Assembly: GCA_002869205.1 (NCBI GenBank)
Contig: PKTJ01000043.1
Location: 1 to 42,064 of the forward strand
DNA length: 42,064 nucleotides
Source of the DNA: Candidatus Parcubacteria bacterium
GTDB taxonomy: Bacteria > Patescibacteriota > Patescibacteriia > Magasanikbacterales > UBA922
Direction: 5' to 3'
Part shown: piece after piece, positions 26,301 to 34,253 of the stretch
Layout: the number at the start of each line of letters is the position of its first letter
Position numbering within the stretch: position 1 is the stretch's first letter
Notes under the pieces: generated by a model
The model's input: the letters and a program-made list of their open reading frames with translations, nothing else
What the model was told of the DNA's origin: nothing
Database searches by the model: none
Position numbers and translations under genes: made by a program

Positions 26301-27854
26301 GTATCAGATGATAGTTTGTATACAGATTATTCTGCCAACTCTACTGCAGTGTCTACAGATGCAGCCGATGAAGAAGAGGAAGAATCAACACCAGTAACGT
26401 CAGGCGGAGGTTCTTCGCCAGCACCATCACCTCCGCCAGCACCAAGCACAGCAGCTCCTGCGTCTGTGAGTGTAGTGGTTACGCCAAATGCACCACAGGC
26501 GGTCTCTGTGGGGAATGCTTCACATACGGTGACAGCATCAGCACCAGGTGCTGATGGAGCGGTGACTATTCTTATTCAGTCAGATCCTGTAACCATTATT
26601 CTTAAGCCTGGTGAAGAAGAATTAATTGATACGGATAGTAATTTTGAAGATGATTTGTTCGTGAGACTCGATTCCGTGGATGGAGACAATGTAAGTCTTA
26701 CAATTGCTGCGATAGATGATTTGGAATTTAGTATTAACAAAGCTCTTTCTACGACAGATTCGCGAAATGTAAAACTGTACTTCAATTCACCAGAAGCTAC
26801 TCAAATGGCAATCTCAGATTCAAGTGATTTTTCTGGAGTTTCATTTCAATCATACAAAGACGAGGCTTCATGGATATTGACTAAGGGTAATGGTACGAAG
26901 ACTATCTATGTGAGATTTCGAACAGCTGCCGGTGGTACACGAACGGTTACTGACACTATTGTATTAGAAGGCCAGGATACAGATCAGGTAGAACAGGGAA
27001 ATGAGTGTGGTTTAACTTCACAAAAAGCATATAAATACGCAAGTTCACCATCTGTGTATTATGTCACTGATGACTGTACGAAGCGCGCTTTTTCACGATC
27101 AGATATTTTCTTCACCTATTTTGATTCATGGAATGATGTACACCTAACAACCAAATCTAAATTAGATGCTATTTCTAATGACACTCTTGGTTTTATGCCT
27201 CTTGGGCCAAATTATGATCCAAAGTATGGGGCATTGGTAAAAGTGGTATCATCTCCTCGAGTATACTTATTACTTGGTACTGAAAAATATTGGATTACAT
27301 CACCAGATGTGTTTACGTCGCTTAATTATGCTTGGGGATGGATAGAAGATGTAGATGAAAGGCTCCTTGAAAAATATACAACTGGATCAGAAATCACCTA
27401 TACAGACCATCATCCAAACTATACACTCGTGAAATACGAGAATGATTCAAAGATCTACAGACTTGAGCCTCAGGGAGATAGACAGGTTAAACGTTGGATT
27501 GCAGGGGAAGATGCATTTAATTCTCTCAATTTCCGTTGGGATCGAATCGTTACTATTTCTGAGGAAGAGGTGTATGATACAGGAGAAGAATTAAGCAGTG
27601 CCTCAAGTCAAGTTCAATCAAGTGGCTCGTACATGTTTAGCTCGTTCTTATCTTTTGGGGATAGTGGTGAAGAGGTTAAGCAGCTTCAGCTTAAACTGCA
27701 AGAATTAAATTATTTATCACAAGACATTGAGGTAAATAGTCATTTTGGGCCATCCACAAAAGAGGCTGTTATGAAGTTGCAGCAAGAACATAATCTTACT
27801 CCAGCACAAGGGTATGTAGGTCCTGGAACAAGAGCTGTCTTGAATAGTCTTTAA
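23358..27854 (+). CDS. Giant surface protein, class A: signal anchor, sialidase/BNR-like repeats, FN3-like domains, triple C-terminal repeat domain, C-terminal PG_binding_1-like domain
   Basis: 1498 aa; N-terminus IAVLFLGIAGVMVPQLYDGYVDDVMAE parallels the 2773 ORF; many TSxDGxxWS motifs; C-terminus SFGDSGEEVKQLQLKLQELNYL...GPSTKEAVMKLQQEHNLTPAQGYVGPGTRAVLN. Confidence 0.87.
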   Translation: MSFSIKDRVYHITREYVYLGIAVLFLGIAGVMVPQLYDGYVDDVMAETTFSAAATISEEALSHRNILKLQKINGVYYTSYLTPALGGGLGDITIATSTDGVNWGFPYDAVSGTSPKDYGFGYYEQGGYFYAVFSDYNYGNYNTTEIVFTTSSDAITWSATSTVFDLPINGFNPDIFSSMVSSSNYLSFAYYDDDVIAFVVATSTDGSSWSTSTIASDIFGAEGFAVDGNGTMHALYTVPSDENFDQNTQVHLYYASSTDDGNTWTSSVIDRVDYQSYVTEIIGSIAVDNSGNPGIAYYTSDEISDFVWTQDGDEWSWAGDGTVTTSLKYAKYADSDWSSSTIATIPLSIVSTTDGLSMRPSLTFNEDNEAIFAGAWTSFYPNLFVNTDAADTSQFDTTQIDNKSLVNLPSNNVGLSLFYNTSTDDVVFVYSADDGSGSDMDLFFVTSSVLTVETVLDPPSNLAVTPSDTDQINVSWDAVSGATSYVLYRDTNSGFTDTTTVTTTASTSYSDTGLVYGTTYYYKVATVNGAGTGTPSASVNTSTVAWDGSLSTVLSVDTNSFTRLIYANSQYYYFYTNSPDSDYNIYLTTSTDGTDESWSEPNEIVSTIKSITDPVKPIYDILYDSTDDYFGLTYYVSSTGVMAFTTSSDGVTWATNVPIYTELVADNVFMNNLSISDGTSYIAVGYGVNEVAYSSDTGATWSTSSLGLSGDSSSLINIEIDSSGYLHAAYIDESTPAFVYTSSTDNGDTWSSSTIYTASNYDFGHDKFMLDGNERPALLFGDRTSGSYETATGNMYFSVLEDGAWSEGLIREIDFPYTTDSELAFSDLNFYGARPYMVYVGESSYPDFAYSTSTADPFTMNVSENYGSNGEVVGEQGKMSMAYDSSNTTVAVAYVNSSGELKFVTSSMDLVTYTPGTPTAVATSDTTMTVTWSANSNLSGTTYELYNVTDSEVIDTTTEVSYSVTGLTAETSYQFKVRAQYVSDDSLYTDYSANSTAVSTDAADEEEEESTPVTSGGGSSPAPSPPPAPSTAAPASVSVVVTPNAPQAVSVGNASHTVTASAPGADGAVTILIQSDPVTIILKPGEEELIDTDSNFEDDLFVRLDSVDGDNVSLTIAAIDDLEFSINKALSTTDSRNVKLYFNSPEATQMAISDSSDFSGVSFQSYKDEASWILTKGNGTKTIYVRFRTAAGGTRTVTDTIVLEGQDTDQVEQGNECGLTSQKAYKYASSPSVYYVTDDCTKRAFSRSDIFFTYFDSWNDVHLTTKSKLDAISNDTLGFMPLGPNYDPKYGALVKVVSSPRVYLLLGTEKYWITSPDVFTSLNYAWGWIEDVDERLLEKYTTGSEITYTDHHPNYTLVKYENDSKIYRLEPQGDRQVKRWIAGEDAFNSLNFRWDRIVTISEEEVYDTGEELSSASSQVQSSGSYMFSSFLSFGDSGEEVKQLQLKLQELNYLSQDIEVNSHFGPSTKEAVMKLQQEHNLTPAQGYVGPGTRAVLNSL

Positions 27855-27871
27855 TTAATATCACTTTTTGA

Positions 27872-27900
27872 GAAAGTAGGTACGTTGTGCCTACTTTTTG
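27872..27900 (+). terminator. Intrinsic terminator
   Basis: aaagtagg-tacgttgtg-cctacttttt. Confidence 0.8.
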
Positions 27901-27978
27901 TTTGGTAGTTTGATCAAAAATATGGTACAATAAAATAAGTTTCTACTTTATAACTTTCTACTTTTAACTAAAAATATT

Positions 27979-28893
27979 ATGCCTGTCAAAAAAGCAGCTG
28001 GAACTGGCGCGCGCCGTCCCAAAAAACCTATCGCCTCACCTCCTCTAGGGAGTGAGAAAATGGATGATGTGAGAAAACTTTGTCATCCTCATGCACATAT
28101 GTCACATTTACATCGCACACATACACCATGTTGTGGTGGTTTTGCAAAGAAATTACTTGTGACATTTGTTGGAATCTTACTTGTGTATATGATTGTGTAT
28201 GTTGGCACCTTAATTCGTAATGAAATAAAAGCATACGATTATATCGGTATGTCTGATCGAATGGAACGTACTATTATGGTAGATGCTGTTGGAACTGTAG
28301 AGGTAAAACCAGATGTGGCAACGCTTCGTATGGGTGTGACTACCCAGGCTGACACAGTACAAAATGCTCAAACTGAAAATACTGAAAAAATGAATGCCCT
28401 GCATTTACGTATCGAGGCGCTCGGAATTTCTAGAGATGATGTAAAAACTACAAATTACGATGTATATCCACAGTATGATTGGACTGCTGAGGAAGGAAGT
28501 GAACTGGCAGGTTATGAAGTGAGTCAAAGTGTGATGATAAAAATGAAAGATACTGATGTGGCTGAAAAAGTGCTTGCACTCGCGGGAGAGCTTGGTATTA
28601 CTGATGTTGGTCAGCTTGAATATATTGTCGATGATCGAGAGGTATATCTTGCAGAGGCTCGCAAAGATGCACTCAAAAAAATCGCTGATAAAGCCGCAGT
28701 TCTTTCAAGGTCACTCGGTGTACGGTTTGTGAGTATTGCAAGTTATGATGAATATGAGGCTGGTGGAAATGATTATGGAATGGGGCGTATGTTTGCAGAA
28801 GTAGGATTTGGCGGCGGATCTCCCGAACCTGTTCTTGAAGAAGGCTTAAATGAGATTAGTCTCAATGTGACTGTCTCATTTGAGATTAGATAA
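27979..28893 (+). CDS. SIMPL domain (DUF541)-containing membrane-anchored protein
   Basis: 304 aa; TM segment LLVTFVGILLVYMIVYVGTLI then VDAVGTVEVKPDVATLRMGVTTQADTVQNAQTENTEKM...AEARKDALKKIADKAAVLSRSLGV. Confidence 0.9.
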   Translation: MPVKKAAGTGARRPKKPIASPPLGSEKMDDVRKLCHPHAHMSHLHRTHTPCCGGFAKKLLVTFVGILLVYMIVYVGTLIRNEIKAYDYIGMSDRMERTIMVDAVGTVEVKPDVATLRMGVTTQADTVQNAQTENTEKMNALHLRIEALGISRDDVKTTNYDVYPQYDWTAEEGSELAGYEVSQSVMIKMKDTDVAEKVLALAGELGITDVGQLEYIVDDREVYLAEARKDALKKIADKAAVLSRSLGVRFVSIASYDEYEAGGNDYGMGRMFAEVGFGGGSPEPVLEEGLNEISLNVTVSFEIR

Positions 28894-28913
28894 TAGTAGA
28901 TAACTTTTATAAA

Positions 28914-28942
28914 AAATGACCTTTACAGTGGGTCATTTTTTT
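28914..28942 (+). terminator. Intrinsic terminator
   Basis: aaatgacc-tttacagt-gggtcattttttt. Confidence 0.8.
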
Positions 28943-28981
28943 ATTATAATATATTATATATAATATATTTAATATTTTTCT

Positions 28982-29695
28982 ATGGGAGAAATACCAATTC
29001 CAGAAGAGGTATTACGCGAACAACGTGGTACGGATCGTGTAGGTGATACGCTAAAACAAGGTACAGGAGCTGAAATAGAAGGTGTAAAAGATGGTAGTCT
29101 CCGTGAAGGTGATGAACTTTCTTATACAACACGTGCAGGTAACGAAATCGATGTACGTGTAAAAGGCGGATCAGAAGATCCCGTAGATAAAAAAGGATTA
29201 CAATTTGAGCATATACCAAAAGAGGGAGAAGAAAAATTACCTGATTTTGCTATTACAGGTAGACAAACAGAGCAGGGTCAGTCTGGTGTATCTCAATCAG
29301 AAGGAACGCCTATTGATTCAACAGGTTCTGGTTCAGTAGAACAGCCTGTTGATTCTGTAAAAAGCTCCGAATTTCCAAATACAGAGAACTTTGGGCATAA
29401 AGCAACTGACGCAGAATTGGATAAATTTCACAAAGGGTTTGGTTCAGGAAATGATGACTATGAAAGTCTACAAAGACAGGCAGAAGCTGTTCAAATAGAA
29501 GGTTTGAAAGGAGAAATTGCACAAATGCCAGAAAATAATGTGGGTAGGCAAGCTACGCCAGATGATGCGTCTCAATTTTATAAAGGACTTGCATCTCAAG
29601 ATGATGATAAATTACAGGTGGAGAGGCAAATTGGTGGGGTTGAGCCACCAAATCAAGATGAAAATCAAGATGAAAATCTTTCCCTGGCAGCCTAA
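28982..29695 (+). CDS. Hypothetical hydrophilic protein with two internal ~30-aa repeats
   Basis: 237 aa; GHKATDAELDKFHKGFGSGNDDYESLQRQ and GRQATPDDASQFYKGLASQDDDKLQVERQ are repeats of each other. Confidence 0.7.
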   Translation: MGEIPIPEEVLREQRGTDRVGDTLKQGTGAEIEGVKDGSLREGDELSYTTRAGNEIDVRVKGGSEDPVDKKGLQFEHIPKEGEEKLPDFAITGRQTEQGQSGVSQSEGTPIDSTGSGSVEQPVDSVKSSEFPNTENFGHKATDAELDKFHKGFGSGNDDYESLQRQAEAVQIEGLKGEIAQMPENNVGRQATPDDASQFYKGLASQDDDKLQVERQIGGVEPPNQDENQDENLSLAA

Positions 29696-29709
29696 GATAA
29701 TTATGTATT

Positions 29710-29741
29710 TAAAAACAGCCTTCACGAGAGGTTGTTTTTTT
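29710..29741 (+). terminator. Intrinsic terminator
   Basis: aaaacagcc-ttcacgaga-ggttgttttttttg. Confidence 0.75.
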
Positions 29742-29755
29742 TGTATAATGGTTAT

Positions 29756-29872
29756 GTCATCCTGAGTCCGAAAGACGAAGGATCTTTCTTACCTAAGACT
29801 TTTGGTAAGATACAGACATATATTTAAAAAAGAGCGCAGTAAGATAGATTCTTCACTTCGTTCAGAATGATA
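29756..29872. repeat. MITE-like inverted repeat element abutting the eno start codon
   Basis: Left arm gtcatcctgagtccgaaagacgaaggatctttcttacc; the reverse complement of the right arm (29838-29872) is tatcattctgaacgaagtgaagaatctatcttact; internal cttacc/ggtaag hairpin. Confidence 0.7.
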
Positions 29873-29877
29873 GAACT

Positions 29878-31134
29878 ATGAAAAAAACAACTATCAAAAA
29901 TGTCACTGCACGTGAGATTATCGATTCTCGAGGGAATCCAACAGTTGAGGCGAAGGTATTTTTAGCTGATGGGACGGTGGCAAAAGCAGCGGTCCCTTCT
30001 GGGGCATCTACTGGTACACATGAGGCACTTGAGCTTCGTGATGGGGCCAGGAGGTATGGAGGTAAAGGTGTTTTAAAAGCTGTGAAAAATATAAATACAC
30101 TTATTGCAAAAGCTCTTAAAGGTAAAGATGCGTCGATGCAGCGAAAGATAGATGAGGTCATGCTTGAGCTTGATGGTACTGATAATAAAAAGAAACTTGG
30201 TGCCAATGCAATTCTTGCGGTATCTCTTGCGTGTGCACGAGCCGCAGCGTTATCAAAAAAGAAGCCACTCTATAAACATATTCGTGACACATATAGACTC
30301 AAAGAAAAAGGATGGCGTATGCCAATTGCAACCATGAATATTTTGAATGGAGGACGTCATGCTGACAATAATCTGACGTGTCAGGAATTTATGGTGGTAC
30401 CGATTCATAAACGCATGTCTGAACGCGTGCGTATGGGGTCTCAGATTTTTCATTCTCTCAGAGCAATTTTGAACAACAAGGGCTATGCAACAGGAGTGGG
30501 TGATGAAGGTGGTTTTGCTCCTGATTTGCTCAACAATGAACGTGCTATACAGCTTATCATAAAAGCGATCCGTGATTCTGGTTTTACGCCAGGAAAAAAT
30601 GTCTTTATTGCGTTTGATATCGCAGCATCAGAGTTTTATCGCAAAGGTAAATATTATTTTGCATCTCCTTCACAGTCTGCCACAGCAGACAAAATGATTC
30701 GTGTGCTTCAATCTTGGGTAAAAAGATATCCTATCATATCCATAGAAGATCCTCTTGCAGAAGATGACTGGGAAAACTGGAAGATCTTTACCAAAAAATT
30801 AGGCAAGCGTGTTACCATTGTTGGTGATGATTTGTTTGTTACTAACAGTGAACGGATCCAAAAGGGAATTGACGAAAAAGTAGGTAATGCTGTTTTGATC
30901 AAACTCAATCAAATAGGGAGTTTATCAGAAACCGTTGACGCAATTTATTTGGCAAAGAAAAATAAATATAAGATTTCCGTCTCTCATCGTAGTGGAGAGA
31001 CTGCAGACACGTTTATTGCAGATCTGGCCGTTGCAGTTAATTCTGACTTTATCAAGACAGGGTCAATGAGTAGGAGCGAGCGTGTTGAGAAATATAATAG
31101 ATTGATGGAGATTGAACAAGAGATCGGTGTATAA
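29878..31134 (+). CDS. eno: Enolase
   Basis: AREIIDSRGNPTVEAKVFLADG...AAVPSGASTGTHEALELRDG ... SHRSGETADTFIADLAVA. Confidence 0.98.
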   Translation: MKKTTIKNVTAREIIDSRGNPTVEAKVFLADGTVAKAAVPSGASTGTHEALELRDGARRYGGKGVLKAVKNINTLIAKALKGKDASMQRKIDEVMLELDGTDNKKKLGANAILAVSLACARAAALSKKKPLYKHIRDTYRLKEKGWRMPIATMNILNGGRHADNNLTCQEFMVVPIHKRMSERVRMGSQIFHSLRAILNNKGYATGVGDEGGFAPDLLNNERAIQLIIKAIRDSGFTPGKNVFIAFDIAASEFYRKGKYYFASPSQSATADKMIRVLQSWVKRYPIISIEDPLAEDDWENWKIFTKKLGKRVTIVGDDLFVTNSERIQKGIDEKVGNAVLIKLNQIGSLSETVDAIYLAKKNKYKISVSHRSGETADTFIADLAVAVNSDFIKTGSMSRSERVEKYNRLMEIEQEIGV

Positions 31135-31148
31135 AAGATATAAAAACA

Positions 31149-31176
31149 AAAAATAGAGAAAATTCTCTATTTTTTA
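31149..31176. terminator. Bidirectional terminator between convergent eno and the trmB-like gene
   Basis: aaaaaatagagaaaattctctatttttt. Confidence 0.85.
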
Positions 31177-31189
31177 ATATGTTATTTTT

Positions 31190-31951
31190 TTATATTTCTT
31201 TACTTATCCCCCAGAGGTGTTCAAAAATATTGAGTTGTGTTTGGTGTATATGTAAATCGTCTATCATGATTCCCATCATGTCATCTTTTCTAAGAGTGAG
31301 ATAGCTTACCTTGGTGTCATAGATATGGATACTTGTGTGAGCTGGTTTTATTGCTTTATCAAGCATGCGAATGCCAAGAAGTGTACTTTTTTCTTTAAGT
31401 GCAAGTTTTTTTGCTTGAGGAGTGTTGTATACAAGCATTTTTTTCTCTAATTTTCTTTGTTCACACATGAGTCTGTAGCGTTTGTTTATTTGTGGAAGAT
31501 GTTTTAGGGATGCTTCTATATCTACAATTGAGTATATTGGTTTGGAAGATATAAATGTGTCTTCAAGTGCTTCGGATATTCCTTCTTTTCCTCCAAAAAA
31601 ATGAACACCAGGTTTATGTTTTGTAAGGTTGTATTGTGGCATGAGGGACTTGAGTGTATTTTGTAAATCTTGTGAGATTCGTTCAGTTTCATTTCTTTTT
31701 TCATCTGCGAGAGGTGCGAGCTTGGATGGGTGCGCTGGACCATAGAGAGCGACCTTGCCTTGTTTTCTATAGGTAATAAATTTGCGTGATAAAAGACTGC
31801 TCAATGTTTCATATACGGTTGTTCTACTCATGTTTGTGATTTTGATCAACGCAGGAACACTCAATTCGCCTTGTTTGTTGAGTATGAGGTAGAGTGTAGC
31901 TTCGTGTGGGGCAAGACCACAGGATACGAGTGTATTGTGTTCAAATTTCAT
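31190..31951 (-). CDS. TrmB-family transcriptional regulator
   Basis: 253 aa; GLAPHEATLYLILNKQGELSVPALIKITNMSRTTVYETLSSLLSRKFITYRKQGKVALYGPAHPSKL wHTH plus a C-terminal region typical of TrmB-like proteins. Confidence 0.9.
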   Translation of the reverse strand: MKFEHNTLVSCGLAPHEATLYLILNKQGELSVPALIKITNMSRTTVYETLSSLLSRKFITYRKQGKVALYGPAHPSKLAPLADEKRNETERISQDLQNTLKSLMPQYNLTKHKPGVHFFGGKEGISEALEDTFISSKPIYSIVDIEASLKHLPQINKRYRLMCEQRKLEKKMLVYNTPQAKKLALKEKSTLLGIRMLDKAIKPAHTSIHIYDTKVSYLTLRKDDMMGIMIDDLHIHQTQLNIFEHLWGISKEI

Positions 31952-31964
31952 AAAATTAATATGA

Positions 31965-32474
31965 CTAGAATGTTCTGTTCGTTGCTTGTTCTATATTTGG
32001 TCGATGAATAATGAGAAGTAGTATGGATGGTACAGCAAAATACAGAAATAGTTTTAAATCATCAGTCATAACACCAAGTACAAGACCATAAATTGCAATT
32101 GATTCTGCCATTGCATTTTTAAGTAGAAACGATACAAAATAGGCGGTAATAAGGCGCATGTCTTCACGTTCTTTTTCATCCATTTTGTCTAATGGTTGAT
32201 TAGGGTGGTGGTTTTGTAGTTTAATTTGCGATGTCATTTTTTTGACAAGAAAATCGGGGAAGAAAAATGATAGCATGCCTATTACGATTGATATTATAAC
32301 TAAGGTGGAAACAAAAGCATTGTTGGGCGGGGTAGAGCTTAATTCAGTTCCAGTCATTGTAATTTTGTATAAGACACCCATATAGAAAATAGGGGCAATT
32401 AAAAATATTCCCCAGATGAGGTTCATTTTTAGCTTCAAAGACTTGGACGTTTTCTCAAAATGAGGCGTAGGCAT
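31965..32474 (-). CDS. Small integral membrane protein, probably co-transcribed with the TrmB-like gene
   Basis: 169 aa with four hydrophobic helices; 13-bp gap to the regulator gene on the same strand. Confidence 0.65.
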   Translation of the reverse strand: MPTPHFEKTSKSLKLKMNLIWGIFLIAPIFYMGVLYKITMTGTELSSTPPNNAFVSTLVIISIVIGMLSFFFPDFLVKKMTSQIKLQNHHPNQPLDKMDEKEREDMRLITAYFVSFLLKNAMAESIAIYGLVLGVMTDDLKLFLYFAVPSILLLIIHRPNIEQATNRTF

Positions 32475-32532
32475 ATTTTTTAGCTTATTTATTAATATAA
32501 TAACTTGTGTAAGTATATACCAAAAGGCAGGA

Positions 32533-32561
32533 TTGAATCAATCCTCAAAATAGGCTATACT
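32533..32561 (+). promoter_or_regulatory. Promoter TTGAAT-N17-TATACT of the first gpmI
   Basis: Hexamers at 32533-32538 and 32556-32561; ATG at 32571. Confidence 0.7.
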
Positions 32562-32570
32562 ATCTCTACT

Positions 32571-34154
32571 ATGACAGGATCAAAAGTACCAAAAAAACAA
32601 GTAAAAAGTAAGCGTGAAGGACCTACGCTTCTTATTATTTTAGACGGATTTGGGCTTGCTGACCCGAAAGAAAAGGGGAATGCAATAACGCCTCAGACCG
32701 CGCCACATATTTTTGGGTATATGAAAAAGTATCCAAATTCAACACTCAAAACATATGGTGAGCATGTTGGATTGTTCAAAGGTCAGCAAGGTAATTCAGA
32801 AGCAGGGCACATGAATATTGGTGCTGGTAGAATTGTAAAACAAGACTTAGTTGAAATTTCAGACGCAATCCATAATGGGACGTTCTATAAAAAAGAAGCT
32901 TTCAAACAAGCTATTCATCATGTGAAGAAGTACAAAACTGCCGTTCATATTATGGGACTTTTGACTGATGGCAATAGTGCTCATGCGTATCCTGAACACT
33001 TGTATGCGACGCTTGAACTGTGCCGTCGTGAAAAAATAGACAAAGTTTATTTGCATCTATTTACTGATGGACGAGATTCACCTCCACATGCTGCGGCGAC
33101 GTATTTATACGAATTACGTGGGCATATGATGGCACATGAAAAGATAGCAACAATTATGGGGCGCTTTTATGGAATGGATAGAAATAAATATTGGGATCGT
33201 ACCAAACAGGCATACGAAGCTATGATACTTGGCAAAGGTTGTGCCGCCCCAAGTGCTGAAGAGGCAATATCTCAGAGTTACAATCGCAATGAAACAGATG
33301 AGTTTATTTGTCCAACGGTAATTGTCGAGGGAAATAAACCTGTGGCAACGATCAAAGATAATGATGCTATATTTTTTATTAACGCACGTAGTGATAGGGC
33401 GCGACAGATTACCAAGGTTTTTGTACAAAAGGATTTCAATAAGATGAATCCAGGAAGTTTCAAGCGTGCGAAGTATCCAAAAAACACACGATTTGTTGCT
33501 ATGACAGATTTTGGCCCAGATCTTGAAGGCATTTTTACGGTATTTCCATCTCCTGACTTGGTTGGCACTTTGCCAATGGCGCTTCACGAGAAGGAACAAC
33601 TATATATTGCAGAGTCAGAGAAGTATGCACATGTGACATACTTTATAAATGGTGGTTATGCAGATCATGTAGGAGGGGAAGTCCGTATGAAGATTGATTC
33701 AAAAGAAACAAAAAGCTATGACAAAAAACCTGAGATGTCAGCCGCAGGAGTTGCTGATGAAATTATTCGTTATTTAGAAAAAGATTACTTGGATTTTTGT
33801 TGTGTAAATTTTGCCAATCCAGACATGGTTGGTCATACAGGAAATCTTCAAGCAGGAAAGAAAGCAGTGGCAGAAGTGGATTCTCAGGTGAAGAGAATTG
33901 TTGACATAATTGTGAAAAAAAATGGACAAGCGCTTATTATCGCAGATCATGGAAATGCAGAAGTGATGATAAATAAAAAAACAGGAGAGATTATGACTGA
34001 ACATACCACTAATCCGGTGCCGTGTATATTGATCAAGAATAATATCGAAGGCATAAAAATTAAAAATGGTATTTTGGCGGATGTCGCACCAACTATCTTG
34101 AAGATGATGGGTGTGGAGAAGCCAGAAGAGATGACCGGAAAATCTTTAATTTAG
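32571..34154 (+). CDS. gpmI: 2,3-bisphosphoglycerate-independent phosphoglycerate mutase, divergent paralog
   Basis: LLIILDGFGLADPKEKGNAI ... GQQGNSEAGHMNIGAGRIV ... VNFANPDMVGHTGN ... IADHGNAEVM. Start revised from 32505 to the ATG after the promoter. Confidence 0.93.
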   Translation: MTGSKVPKKQVKSKREGPTLLIILDGFGLADPKEKGNAITPQTAPHIFGYMKKYPNSTLKTYGEHVGLFKGQQGNSEAGHMNIGAGRIVKQDLVEISDAIHNGTFYKKEAFKQAIHHVKKYKTAVHIMGLLTDGNSAHAYPEHLYATLELCRREKIDKVYLHLFTDGRDSPPHAAATYLYELRGHMMAHEKIATIMGRFYGMDRNKYWDRTKQAYEAMILGKGCAAPSAEEAISQSYNRNETDEFICPTVIVEGNKPVATIKDNDAIFFINARSDRARQITKVFVQKDFNKMNPGSFKRAKYPKNTRFVAMTDFGPDLEGIFTVFPSPDLVGTLPMALHEKEQLYIAESEKYAHVTYFINGGYADHVGGEVRMKIDSKETKSYDKKPEMSAAGVADEIIRYLEKDYLDFCCVNFANPDMVGHTGNLQAGKKAVAEVDSQVKRIVDIIVKKNGQALIIADHGNAEVMINKKTGEIMTEHTTNPVPCILIKNNIEGIKIKNGILADVAPTILKMMGVEKPEEMTGKSLI

Positions 34155-34193
34155 ATCCTGATATTCAGATACCCGTAGGGCATCCCTCTTCGG

Positions 34194-34235
34194 GGATAAT
34201 CCAGATTTACAGATATCTGTAAATCTGGATTATCC
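34194..34235. repeat. 42-bp perfect palindrome between the two gpmI genes, related to the cassette inverted repeats
   Basis: ggataatccagatttacagatatctgtaaatctggattatcc is its own reverse complement; it shares ggataatccagatt with 21542-21555 and ctggattatccggaaatc with the right cassette repeat. Confidence 0.95.
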
Positions 34236-34253
34236 GGAAATCAGAATATTATT

